Below are positions 25,738-34,278 of a DNA stretch of 56,478 nucleotides, one piece after another. The stretch comes from an uncultured Candidatus Saccharibacteria bacterium (lineage in GTDB: Bacteria > Patescibacteriota > Saccharimonadia > Saccharimonadales > Saccharimonadaceae): positions 1 to 56,478 of the forward strand of contig CALISR010000020.1 of assembly GCA_938041435.1 (NCBI GenBank), written 5' to 3'. Both the position numbers and the translations under genes were made by a program. Under the pieces are notes generated by a model, which was not told where the DNA came from, did not search any database, and saw nothing but the letters and a program-made list of their open reading frames with translations. Positions within the stretch are counted from its first letter, which is position 1, and each line of letters begins with the position of its first letter.

Positions 25738-26469
25738 ATGCAAAAACAACGACTAGACAAAACAATGGTGGCGCGTGGCCAAGCAGCAACACGCTCAGCA
25801 GCCGAGAATTGGATTCGCCTTGGCAAGGTATTGGTGGATGGTGTAGTGGCGCATAAGCCGGGGATGTTTGTGGATGAGTCGACGCAGATAAAGCTGGTGG
25901 CGCACGAGCGCTATGTGTCGCGGGCGGGGCTTAAATTGGCCAGCGTAGCGCAGCAGCTCAATATTTCATTTGATAATACTATCGTGCTTGATGTTGGTAG
26001 CAGCACTGGCGGCTTTACTGACTATGCATTGCAGCATGGTGCGCGCATGGTGTATGCGGTGGACGTGGGGACGGAGCAGCTCCACCCCAGCCTGCGTGGC
26101 GACCCGCGCATTGAGCTGCATGAAAAAACCGACATTCGCAATTTTGTGCCAGCCACCACGCCAGACATTATTGTCATTGATGTATCATTTATTAGTCTGC
26201 GCAAAATTCTACCGCACTTAGTGCGTATCAGCAGTTCGCATACCAGCATCATCGCAATGGTTAAGCCGCAGTTTGAGGCGCAGCGCGCGCAGCTTACACG
26301 CAGTGGCATCGTCAAAAATGACAGCGTGCGCCGCGCCATCCTGCGCGACTTCGAGCAGTGGGTGCGCACCCAGTGTGTGATTATCGACAAAGCCGACAGT
26401 AGTGTGAAGGGCGCGCATGGTAATCAAGAGCGGTTCTACCGATTGCAGAAGAGCAGGGCAGAGCGGTAG
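25738..26469 (+). CDS. tlyA: TlyA-type rRNA 2'-O-methyltransferase
   Basis: The 243-residue protein has an N-terminal S4 RNA-binding domain (RLDKTMVARGQAATRSAAEN...GKVLVDG) and an FtsJ-like methyltransferase domain. SAM motif VLDVGSSTGGFTDYALQHGA lies at about residues 82-101. The catalytic K-D-K-E type residues are in DVGSSTGGFTD, IDVSFISLRK and MVKPQFEAQ. Relatives methylate 16S/23S rRNA cytidines, and the name hemolysin is historical. A TATAAT box at 25726-25731 ends 6 nt before the ATG at 25738, so the mRNA should be leaderless and the upstream in-frame ATG at 25663 is rejected. Confidence 0.92.
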   Translation: MQKQRLDKTMVARGQAATRSAAENWIRLGKVLVDGVVAHKPGMFVDESTQIKLVAHERYVSRAGLKLASVAQQLNISFDNTIVLDVGSSTGGFTDYALQHGARMVYAVDVGTEQLHPSLRGDPRIELHEKTDIRNFVPATTPDIIVIDVSFISLRKILPHLVRISSSHTSIIAMVKPQFEAQRAQLTRSGIVKNDSVRRAILRDFEQWVRTQCVIIDKADSSVKGAHGNQERFYRLQKSRAER

Positions 26470-26651
26470 CCTCTCGTATCACCATACATTATATATAGAC
26501 AAATTTGAAAACAGCAAAGCATAGACTAATGTGAGTGTCTTGGAGAGTCAACTATATAGTATCGTGGGGGCTCTTTAATATAAGAAAAAGATACATAATG
26601 AAGCAAACACTGCGTGGTGTATGCGCACTGTGAAATGCAGCAACGCGCTCA

Positions 26652-27283
26652 TCATAACACAACACATAGCGCCATCACCACCGTCGGCCCATTGATGAGT
26701 ATGCTTGCAATGGCATGTGCCGTCATTGGTACATACACGTTGCGCGTCATACTATATGCCAAGCTAAATGGCAGTACCCACACCATACCCAGCAACATAC
26801 CCCATGGCGCGACAAAGTGCTCTGCGGCAAACAACATAGCACTCAGTAGGGTGGTGCAGATGATTGCTGTGCGACTGGTCAGGCAGATCATTCGCTTGCG
26901 AAAAATTGTTTCCTCTACAATGGCGGGGAGAACGATAGTTGAGAGCGCGAAGAGTAGCAATTCGCCTGCCGTCTTGACTGGCATTGTAATGGCACCTGTG
27001 GCGAGGTGAGGAAAGGCTTGCTCGAGCACACTCGTCGCACCAAACGCTCCTGCTGCGCAAACCAGCGTATTACTACCTGCCGCCAAAAGCTCCACCCGCC
27101 AGCGAGCGCACGATACCACTGGTGTATACTCACACTTTTTGTCGCGATGATGTAGCCAAGCAGCGCCACAAAAAATGCCGTATTACTATAAACGTATAGG
27201 TGTCGTGGCAGGACAAAACACGAGATGATGAAAATAATCTCGAGTATGACTGGTATGGCAATGCGCCGCACATAATGATACAT
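26652..27283 (-). pseudogene. CPBP-family intramembrane protease gene with a frameshift
   Basis: The first part (from 27283) encodes a membrane start, VILEIIFIISCFVLPRHLYV, and IATKSVSIHQWYRALAGG. The rest is in the -1 frame: ELLLFALSTIVLPAIVEETI with the EExxxR motif (EETIFR), then LFAAEHF and MTAHAIASIL with the metal-binding histidines of CPBP (Abi/Rce1-like) proteases. The best junction is the A4 run at 27085-27088 (TTTT on the coding strand), which would join WSF to LAAG. The total length (~209 residues) fits the family. The start has TACACT 8 nt upstream (leaderless). It could be a pseudogene, a sequencing indel in a homopolymer or a recoded gene. Confidence 0.75.
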
Positions 27284-27340
27284 ATACTACCAGTGTACTC
27301 TCTGCTATACCTTCTGAGAAGGTTATAGTAATAGTCCATG

Positions 27341-27372
27341 CAAAAACTCGCCATAGACTCATGGCGAGTTTG
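27341..27372 (-). terminator. Intrinsic terminator of ychF
   Basis: On the minus strand AAACTCGCCAT, loop GAGTCT, ATGGCGAGTTT, then TT. It lies 26 bp past the ychF stop. Confidence 0.85.
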
Positions 27373-27397
27373 CTCATACTTCCTAGATGGGATCACT

Positions 27398-28480
27398 TCA
27401 CTTGCTTACATTAAATCGAAATTCTACCACATCGCCTGGCTGCATGACATAGGCTTTGCCTTCGGTGCGGATTTTGCCTGCTTCGCGCGCTTTGGCCTCG
27501 GAGCCTGCTGCCACGAGGTCGTCATAATCCACCACCTGTGCCGCAATGAAGCCTCGCTCGAAGTCGGTGTGGATGACCCCGGCCGCTTGTGGTGCCGTCC
27601 AGCCTTGGTGGATCGTCCACGCGTGCACTTCCTTTGGTCCAGCGGTGAGGTAGCTCTGTAGGCCGAGCGTATCGTACGCTGCTCGGATCAATTGCGTCAG
27701 GCCAGCCTCAGGCACATCATAGCTCGCCAGGAGCTCCAGCGCATCCTTTGCGTCGAGCCCCTTGAGCTCATCCTCTAGCGTGGCACAGATGAAGAGCGCC
27801 GTGCTGCCACGAGCTAGCGCCGCTAAGCGAGCTTTGGCCTCAGCATTGGCAAGGGTTGCTTCGTCGACATTAAAGACGTAGATGACTGGCTTGGCGGTGA
27901 GGAGGTGGAGGTCGGCGATTGCTTCATGAATAATATTTTTGTTCAGATGAACAGGGGTACCGGCGGCAAGGTCGTCACGCAACTGCTGCAGATACTCGAG
28001 TGTACTGCGCGCCTTGGGGTTGGCCTTAGCTTCTTTGCTGAGGCGGGTGAGGCGAGTCTCGATAGTCTGGATGTCTGCCAGCATGAGCTCGGTGTTAATG
28101 ATGTCGATATCGCGCTGCGGGTCGACGGTGGTATCGACATGAACGATGTCGTCATTTGCAAAGGCACGGACGATGTGGACGATCGCATCGCACTGGCGAA
28201 TATGAGCGAGGAACTTATTGCCCAGGCCTTCGCCACTGGCAGCACCAGCCACTAGCCCGGCGATATCGACAAAGGTCACCGTGGCCGGCACAACCTTCTC
28301 GGCGTGGTACATATCAGCTAGTATACTCAGGCGCTCATCGGGCACAGGCACAATGCCAGTGTTGGGCTCGATGGTAGCAAAGGGGTAATTGGCTGCCAAA
28401 ATATCATTGTTGGTGAGGGCGTTGAAAAGGGTCGACTTGCCAACATTAGGCAGGCCAACGATACCAATAGATAGACTCAT
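27398..28480 (-). CDS. ychF: Redox/ribosome-associated ATPase YchF (Obg family)
   Basis: The 360-residue P-loop protein binds ATP rather than GTP and associates with ribosomes. G1 motif GLPNVGKST is at residues 9-17, and G3 DIAGLVAGAASGEGLGNKFL is typical of YchF. The G4 position reads NVDE (instead of NKxD), matching its relaxed base specificity. A coiled-coil insertion and a C-terminal TGS domain (HAWTIHQGWTAPQAAGVIHT...GDVVEFRFNV) complete it. TATACT stands 6 nt before the ATG at 28480 (leaderless), so the upstream in-frame ATG at 28501 is rejected. Confidence 0.95.
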   Translation of the reverse strand: MSLSIGIVGLPNVGKSTLFNALTNNDILAANYPFATIEPNTGIVPVPDERLSILADMYHAEKVVPATVTFVDIAGLVAGAASGEGLGNKFLAHIRQCDAIVHIVRAFANDDIVHVDTTVDPQRDIDIINTELMLADIQTIETRLTRLSKEAKANPKARSTLEYLQQLRDDLAAGTPVHLNKNIIHEAIADLHLLTAKPVIYVFNVDEATLANAEAKARLAALARGSTALFICATLEDELKGLDAKDALELLASYDVPEAGLTQLIRAAYDTLGLQSYLTAGPKEVHAWTIHQGWTAPQAAGVIHTDFERGFIAAQVVDYDDLVAAGSEAKAREAGKIRTEGKAYVMQPGDVVEFRFNVSK

Positions 28481-28656
28481 ATATATAGTATAGCAGCGCA
28501 AGGGAGAAATCGGCAGGGGAGAAGAGGAAAATGCGAGGAATGTGGATGCATTGCGCTTTATATAATTATAATAGGGTTGCTGGCCTCCAGATATTTTCTT
28601 GTGCGATGATAGACTATGGTTGACTCTAAAGCCTGAATTTTAAAACCTATCTCTGC

Positions 28657-28808
28657 GTTAGCTCCACCTCTCCATCGCTTCATCCGATGGAGTGTGAGAA
28701 TCTGTCATTGTGCTGACAGATCCTCAGCCCAACGCAAGAGGTCGATACTTCTCAAGTATCGACCCTTATAGCATTCCATCGGAGGGAGTGTGGGGAGGTG
28801 GAGCGTGA
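28657..28808 (+). repeat. Structured dispersed element, copy A
   Basis: Outer stem GCTCCACCTC (28661-28670) pairs with GAGGTGGAGC (28795-28804). Inside are CTCCATCG/CGATGGAG (near 28669-28692), ATCTGTCA/TGACAGAT (28700-28721) and GGTCGATACTT/AAGTATCGACC with a 3-nt loop (28740-28764). Conserved linkers are CAGCCCAACGCAAGA and CCCTTATAGCATTCC. It lies between the divergent ychF and the large exported protein gene. Confidence 0.8.
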
Positions 28809-28921
28809 GATAATTATAGATGTTGCAATTCGGGCACACACTACTTACTTATGTGCACCATCTGGCGTTCGTCGTCATGAACACAGTGCACAATCGCTGT
28901 AACTTTGCTATAATCATAAGC

Positions 28922-31336
28922 ATGACATTTGTACATTTTTGTCGCCAATCACTGGTGCGTGCTGGCCTGATGGGGCTGCTGTGCGCTGTGGGGATGAGTG
29001 CGGCGCTGGGCGGGCTGGTGGCAGCTCGGCCCAACAATGATGTAGAGGCGAAGTTGCCCGAGCTCTGCCGCAGTGGCAGTCCCTGTGCAGTAGTGTGGTT
29101 TTCGCAGCCTGGCGAGCGGAATTATTATAAGTCGGGTATATCGATTGACCACAATCAGACAGGCCTCGTCGATATTGTCATTCGTGGCTCGGGTTACTCG
29201 GGTAATCGCTCGGGGCCATTCGACATCAGCTCCATGCACCTCGACCGCAACATGAACTGGAACTACAACCGCAATAGCCGTATCAAGAACGTCCAGTCGA
29301 GCGTGATGTATCGTGGGCGCGTCAGTGGCCAAAACCAATACACCAGCCAGGGTGGCGAAGTGCGGGCGCAGCTCGACATTGGCCAGTTTGATATCCCGGT
29401 GGGGCAGTCGCGTACGGTGGGGATTGGCCTGTATAGCTGTATCTCAACTGATGGCGGGCGCACTCTGGCTGCCAGCGAGAATATTGCCTGTGGTACGAGC
29501 GATGTCAATGTGACGATCACGCGGCGCATCCCACCTTGGACGATCAATGGCCAAAGCTATGTGGGCAAGCAGTGGCCTGGCACGCAAAATATGCAAAAAT
29601 CCGTCCGAGCCTTTCCGGGTGAACAAATCTACTGGGCGCATGATCTCCGCAACAATGGTCCCAACAATGCAACCGTGTCCGTGGGGATGGATGGTACTGG
29701 CTTTGCTAATAATTACAGTGGTGGGCATAGCCTCGCGCGCAATGTGACGGGCCAGTCTGGGCAGCTCTTTTATACGGTGTATCCGAGTGGCGGCATGACT
29801 GACCGCTTCACGAGTTATCGCATTCAAACGAGCGATGTTGGCCGCACACTCTGTCAACGGATATCGTGGTCACCTGGCATTGCTGGTGACCCAGCGTGGC
29901 GACGCAGCGATCCAGCGTGTGCTAGTGTGCACTCAGACTTTGAGCTCTATCCATCGGCCACAATTGATGGCAAGAAGCTTGCGACGCTGGAGGGCGGGAA
30001 TATTGCGCCCAGTCGGATTGACGAATCCATCCACAATACTGGTGCAAGCCTCGACAAAGACCGGAGCGAGAGCGAGGCCGCGGCCTACCAGTTCATCGTG
30101 CGAGGGCAGCACCGCCAGCAGTTCCTTGGCAACTTGAGCAGCATCTTCGACCGTGGGGCGGCAGTGGGCTATCCCTATGCTCTGGGTAGCTACAGTGGCA
30201 GTGATACAGCGTGCACCTGGCTGCGCGGCAAGCAGCCGATCGACTGCACCAACGAGCCCACCTTTCGTGAGAACAAAAAATATCTCGACAGCCACACGCG
30301 CCTGAATGACACCAAAGATATCAACGCTGCCGATGCCAAGGTAGGGGATATGATCTGTCGCATCGTTGCTATCAAAGATTATAATTATAAACACACCGAC
30401 GGCAATGAGCGTCGTATTTCCTCGCCCGCCTGCGTAACGGTGACGAAGCTACCATGGGTGCAGATCTGGGGTGGCGACTTGCGCGTCGGCAACGGCATTG
30501 GCGCGGCCAGTGGCAATGGCGATGCACAAATCGTTACTCTCAAGACGACTAAGGATGGTAACATGTATGGCAGTTGGGCTGAGTATGGCATGATGGCACC
30601 GCAAAATGGCGGCAAAATCCTATCAGCCACTGGTGGTGTATTGTCTGGCCGGCGGGGGTATGGTGGTGATTATGACCGCTCGAAGGATAGCCTTGCCTTT
30701 GCTAATACCGCTACGCCAGCTGGTCGCTGGGCACCACCGAGCAATGTGAAAGTGCCAAGCTTTGGTCGAGGTACAGCGGCTGGTACATCGATTGATGTCG
30801 GGAGCTTTGCTGGCCACAATGTGCGCACCGTCAATGGCGATGCCACCATCCACGGTACGCTGCCAGGTAGTAGTACGCTGGTGGTGGAAGCAAGCGGCAC
30901 AGTGACGATCGATGGTGACCTCAAGTATGGTGCCACTACAGTAGATGATGCTACCAAGCTTTCGCAGCTCGTCATCAAGGCTAAGAATATCGTTGTCAGG
31001 CATAATGTTAAAGAGGTCAATGCCTGGCTGATTGCTCAGCCAACCGGTGGCAGTGGGGGAGTCATCTCTACCTGCGACGAGATCCGTCACGTTGGTGCGT
31101 ATTTCAATGGCCTTACCGCTGAGACCTGCAAAGAAAAGCTCACCATCAACGGTACCATCATGGCGCGCCAGCTCCAGCTGCGCCGCACCTTTGGCGCTGA
31201 GAAGGATAACCTCGCCGAAGCTGCTGAGGTACTCAACCAACGTGCCGATGTCTTTATGTGGGGCTCGCGTTACAATAAAAACAACGACCTGCCCATCACC
31301 ACCGCCACCACAACAGAAGCCGCACCGCGGTTTTAG
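28922..31336 (+). CDS. Large exported protein at the head of the pilus locus
   Basis: The 804-residue protein has a signal peptide-like start, LVRAGLMGLLCAVGMSAALG (residues ~10-29), ending near AAR-P. The body is Gly/Asn/Ser/Tyr-rich and beta-prone, with several Cys pairs (CRSGSPC, YSC...IAC) suggesting extracellular disulfides. Near residues 640-690 a repeat-like stretch (VNGDATIHGTLPGSSTLVVE) looks like a short beta-helix. No membrane anchor or sorting signal is seen at the C terminus. TATAAT (28909-28914) ends 7 nt before the ATG (leaderless), so longer in-frame starts are rejected. It precedes pilM by 240 bp. A surface or pilus-tip adhesin role is inferred from context only. Confidence 0.8.
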   Translation: MTFVHFCRQSLVRAGLMGLLCAVGMSAALGGLVAARPNNDVEAKLPELCRSGSPCAVVWFSQPGERNYYKSGISIDHNQTGLVDIVIRGSGYSGNRSGPFDISSMHLDRNMNWNYNRNSRIKNVQSSVMYRGRVSGQNQYTSQGGEVRAQLDIGQFDIPVGQSRTVGIGLYSCISTDGGRTLAASENIACGTSDVNVTITRRIPPWTINGQSYVGKQWPGTQNMQKSVRAFPGEQIYWAHDLRNNGPNNATVSVGMDGTGFANNYSGGHSLARNVTGQSGQLFYTVYPSGGMTDRFTSYRIQTSDVGRTLCQRISWSPGIAGDPAWRRSDPACASVHSDFELYPSATIDGKKLATLEGGNIAPSRIDESIHNTGASLDKDRSESEAAAYQFIVRGQHRQQFLGNLSSIFDRGAAVGYPYALGSYSGSDTACTWLRGKQPIDCTNEPTFRENKKYLDSHTRLNDTKDINAADAKVGDMICRIVAIKDYNYKHTDGNERRISSPACVTVTKLPWVQIWGGDLRVGNGIGAASGNGDAQIVTLKTTKDGNMYGSWAEYGMMAPQNGGKILSATGGVLSGRRGYGGDYDRSKDSLAFANTATPAGRWAPPSNVKVPSFGRGTAAGTSIDVGSFAGHNVRTVNGDATIHGTLPGSSTLVVEASGTVTIDGDLKYGATTVDDATKLSQLVIKAKNIVVRHNVKEVNAWLIAQPTGGSGGVISTCDEIRHVGAYFNGLTAETCKEKLTINGTIMARQLQLRRTFGAEKDNLAEAAEVLNQRADVFMWGSRYNKNNDLPITTATTTEAAPRF

Positions 31337-31542
31337 CTCAGGTGTAGTCATGGTTAAGAACTCTTTATCTTTCTCTGCATCATGTCGAGAAATAGTGGAA
31401 AGCGTGAGATTTGGCACATAACATATGAGCATCAACGCGCGATCGACATGTGAGATATCGATCCGCTAATATGCCTGATAAGGGTGAGGCGGGTAGGAAG
31501 TTTTGCAGTGCAAGTTTGGCATATTTTCCTCCACTAACCCCC

Positions 31543-31572
31543 TTGCCTAAACCAATGTCGCTTATGTATAAT
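31543..31572 (+). promoter_or_regulatory. Promoter of the pilMNO-BTC operon
   Basis: TTGCCT (31543-31548), 18-nt spacer, TATAAT (31567-31572). The transcript would start at or near the pilM start codon. Confidence 0.65.
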
Positions 31573-31580
31573 AGATGAGT

Positions 31581-32633
31581 ATGAAGTTTCAAAAAGGGTC
31601 GGGCGATTTCTTTGCACTCGATATCGGTACCAATGCCGTGCGGGTTTTGCAGCTAGCACCAGCTGGCGACGAGTGGGAGCTCGTAGCACATGGGTATGCG
31701 CCCGTTGACCGCCGTATTACTAGCAGCGATGCACCAGAGTCGCGCCGTCGCCTGGGCGAAGTTATTATGACTGCCGTGGGCCAGAGTGGTATCAAGACGA
31801 AGAATGTTGCGATTGGCCTCCCTTCCAACAAGACCTTTACAACAGTGGTCGATGTGCCGCAAGTTTCCGATGCCGAGCTACGTGCCACGATGAAATACCA
31901 AATTGACCAATATGTGCCGATGTCGGACGACGCTAAGGTAGATTGGGTGCTGCTTGGGCCATCGCTCCATGCGAGCGATCAGCAAGAGGTGCTGATTAGT
32001 AGTGTATCGAAGGGGTATAGTGAGGATCAGCTTGAGTTTATCGAGGGTCTCGGACTGAATGTGATTGCTATCGAGCCCGACCCAATTGCGATGGTGCGTG
32101 CCTTTGCACCGCCTCAGCAAGCGGCAAACGGTGCTGCGGTGATGCTGATCGATATTGGTGAACTCTCGACTGACCTCGCCATTATCTACGGTGGGGCACC
32201 GCGCCTCGTTCGGACTATTCCGTCTGGTGTCAGCAGCCTCGTCAAGTCGGCAGTACAAAACCTCAGCGTTCAGGAGGACCAAGCTCGGCAGTTCATTCTC
32301 AAGTTTGGTCTAGCGGAGGATAAGCTCGATGGGCAGGTGGTGCGTGCTATTGAGGGTGCGCTGGATAACTTTGCGAGCGAGCTTATTAAATCAATCAAAT
32401 TCTTCCAGACGCGCTACGCTAGCGCCCAGGTGTCGAGCATTACGCTGACAGGCTTTGGCGAGATGATTCCACATCTCAGCGAGTATGTTGCGGCTAAGGT
32501 AGAGGTCCCGACTGCCCCGGGTAACCCCTGGCACGGTATCCATATGCCGCAGACGAGCCAAGAGCAATTGGCTAACGTCGCACCAGAGTTTGCCACAGCA
32601 GTCGGCCTCGCAAAACGGAGGAACGACGCATGA
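31581..32633 (+). CDS. pilM: Type IV pilus assembly protein PilM
   Basis: The actin-like cytoplasmic ATPase of the pilus alignment complex, 350 residues. It opens with FFALDIGTNAVRVLQL (phosphate 1), has IGLPSNKTFTTVVDVP and MLIDIGELSTDLAIIYGG (phosphate 2), and ends with LTGFGEMIPHLSEYVA and FATAVGLAKRR. PilM binds the N-terminal INLIP motif of PilN, which is present in the next gene. The -10 box lies 8 nt before this ATG; an ATG at 31575 is also possible. The stop overlaps the pilN start (ATGA). Confidence 0.94.
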   Translation: MKFQKGSGDFFALDIGTNAVRVLQLAPAGDEWELVAHGYAPVDRRITSSDAPESRRRLGEVIMTAVGQSGIKTKNVAIGLPSNKTFTTVVDVPQVSDAELRATMKYQIDQYVPMSDDAKVDWVLLGPSLHASDQQEVLISSVSKGYSEDQLEFIEGLGLNVIAIEPDPIAMVRAFAPPQQAANGAAVMLIDIGELSTDLAIIYGGAPRLVRTIPSGVSSLVKSAVQNLSVQEDQARQFILKFGLAEDKLDGQVVRAIEGALDNFASELIKSIKFFQTRYASAQVSSITLTGFGEMIPHLSEYVAAKVEVPTAPGNPWHGIHMPQTSQEQLANVAPEFATAVGLAKRRNDA

Positions 32634-33355
32634 TAGAGATTAACCTCATTCCTGATGTCAAGCGCGAATACCTGCATGCCCAGCGCATGCGCAATGGTGT
32701 GATATCGCTCTCCATTCTCGTGAGCATCATTGCTGGTGCAGCGGTGGCGCTGCTAGTGGTGTATGTTGGTACGCAGAGCGCTCGCGAGTGGCTGACTGAC
32801 AACGAGATCAAAGACCAGTACGGCAAGATTAGTAGTGTTAAAGATGCTAATCAGATTGTCACCATCCAAAACCAACTAGCTCAGCTCTCCTCAATGCACA
32901 AGGATAAGAGCATCGACTCGCGTATCTTCGATGTGCTCAGTGCTATTAACCCTGCTGCGCCCAATGATGTGAAGATGTCGACCGTTAGCCTCGATCCGTC
33001 TGAGACGAAGCTCTCCATCGAGGGGTCGGCAGCCAACAGCTTTGAGGCGACAGACAAGCTCAAGAAAATGATCCTCAACACCAAGCTGAGCTACACCGAT
33101 GGCGATAACCGTGTCCAGACCGTCAAGCTGGCTGACGATGTTACCGTGAGCGATACCAGCTATGGTGAGGACGCCAGTGGAGCTAAGGTGCTGCGCTTCA
33201 AGCTGACCTTTACCTACCCCAAGGAGCTTCTCGCTAATAGCTCTAAGAATCTGCGCATTGAAGCCCCAACTGGCAGTACTAATGTGACTGACTCACGCCT
33301 ACATGTGCCCGATAGCCTCTTTACGCCCAAGGCGACCAACAAGGAGAAGAACTAA
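32630..33355 (+). CDS. pilN: Type IV pilus assembly protein PilN
   Basis: The 241-residue bitopic membrane protein starts with the hallmark MIEINLIPDVKREY, which docks into PilM. A membrane helix at ~26-48 (LSILVSIIAGAAVALLVVYV) and a coiled coil follow, then a ferredoxin-like C-terminal domain of alternating strands with a tail rich in Ser, Asn and Lys. It overlaps pilM by 4 nt and abuts pilO. In monoderms it links the cytoplasmic motor to the envelope side of the pilus machine. Confidence 0.9.
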   Translation: MIEINLIPDVKREYLHAQRMRNGVISLSILVSIIAGAAVALLVVYVGTQSAREWLTDNEIKDQYGKISSVKDANQIVTIQNQLAQLSSMHKDKSIDSRIFDVLSAINPAAPNDVKMSTVSLDPSETKLSIEGSAANSFEATDKLKKMILNTKLSYTDGDNRVQTVKLADDVTVSDTSYGEDASGAKVLRFKLTFTYPKELLANSSKNLRIEAPTGSTNVTDSRLHVPDSLFTPKATNKEKN

Positions 33356-34039
33356 ATGAGTAAGAAAGACGCCGCCATCCACAAGCGCCAACAGATCGAG
33401 CAATCCAGCCGAGTGATGTTCCTCTGGGTGGCTGGAGCCTCAGTAATTGTGGGTTTCGCACTGGTGATATCGTGGTTTTTGGTGCAGCAAATTATCTTTA
33501 AAGAGCGGGTGCTTGGCGAGAAAAATAATACTGCTGCCGTACTCAAGAACAACAACGACGCAGTCGAGAAGCTACGCGGCGAGCTGAAGGTGCTCGAGAC
33601 CAACTCACACCTCAATGCCAGCCGCATCAATAATGATGAGAAGGCTCTCCAGGTGGTGCTTGATGCTCTGCCAGCGGAGGATAATGCTCTCGCGCTGGGT
33701 GCATCGCTCCAGTCTAAGCTAGTCAATGGCGTGGCAGGCGTGTCACTCGATTCGCTTAATATCGACCAAACGGACGATAGCGAGTCATCAAATAGCACTG
33801 GTGCCGCCGCCAGCAATGGCAACTTGCAGTCCATTCACTTCACTATGGAGGTATCGGCCAGTAACCCCAACGCTCTGCGCGAGCTTTTGCAGCGCTTCGA
33901 GCGCTCCATCCGCGTGATTGAGATTGACCGTATGACCATTGAGCGGACTGATAGCAAAGTCGCCATGAAGATCTCGGCCCACGCCTACTACTCGCCAGCC
34001 AAAACCATCGAGCTAAAGAAAAAGGACATCAAACCATGA
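33356..34039 (+). CDS. pilO: Type IV pilus assembly protein PilO-like
   Basis: The 227-residue bitopic protein has a membrane helix at ~19-44 (VMFLWVAGASVIVGFALVIS), a coiled coil (KNNNDAVEKLRGELKVLETN) and a C-terminal alpha/beta domain (LQSIHFTMEVSASNPNALRE...RVIEIDRMTIER) as in PilO/GspM. The assignment rests on topology and its place after pilN. The start codon directly follows the pilN stop, and the end overlaps the next gene by 4 nt. Confidence 0.85.
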   Translation: MSKKDAAIHKRQQIEQSSRVMFLWVAGASVIVGFALVISWFLVQQIIFKERVLGEKNNTAAVLKNNNDAVEKLRGELKVLETNSHLNASRINNDEKALQVVLDALPAEDNALALGASLQSKLVNGVAGVSLDSLNIDQTDDSESSNSTGAAASNGNLQSIHFTMEVSASNPNALRELLQRFERSIRVIEIDRMTIERTDSKVAMKISAHAYYSPAKTIELKKKDIKP

Positions 34040-34266
34040 AGAAGACCGACATCGCAATGATTATCTTGATCGCTAGTATATCAGTAGTGGTGGCGTTTTT
34101 TGTGGCGAGTAGTATCCCATTCTTGCAAATGCCGCAGCGTGGCACCAAGGTAGAGACAGTCGAGAAGCTCTCGGATACGATTGATGAACCAGACAGCGCA
34201 GTGTTTAATAAGGAGGCGATCAACCCAGCGGTCGAAACGATCATTGGGCAGTCGCAGCAGAAATAA
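34036..34266 (+). CDS. Small bitopic pilus-operon protein
   Basis: 76 residues with an N-terminal membrane helix (IAMIILIASISVVVAFFVAS) and a short acidic external tail. It occupies the place where diderms encode pilP, a lipoprotein that binds the secretin, but it has no lipobox and the organism seems to lack a secretin. The 4-nt overlap with pilO argues for a real gene translated in the operon. Its function is unknown; it may cap or stabilise the PilNO complex. Confidence 0.75.
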   Translation: MKKTDIAMIILIASISVVVAFFVASSIPFLQMPQRGTKVETVEKLSDTIDEPDSAVFNKEAINPAVETIIGQSQQK

Positions 34267-34278
34267 CAGAGGTAGCGT

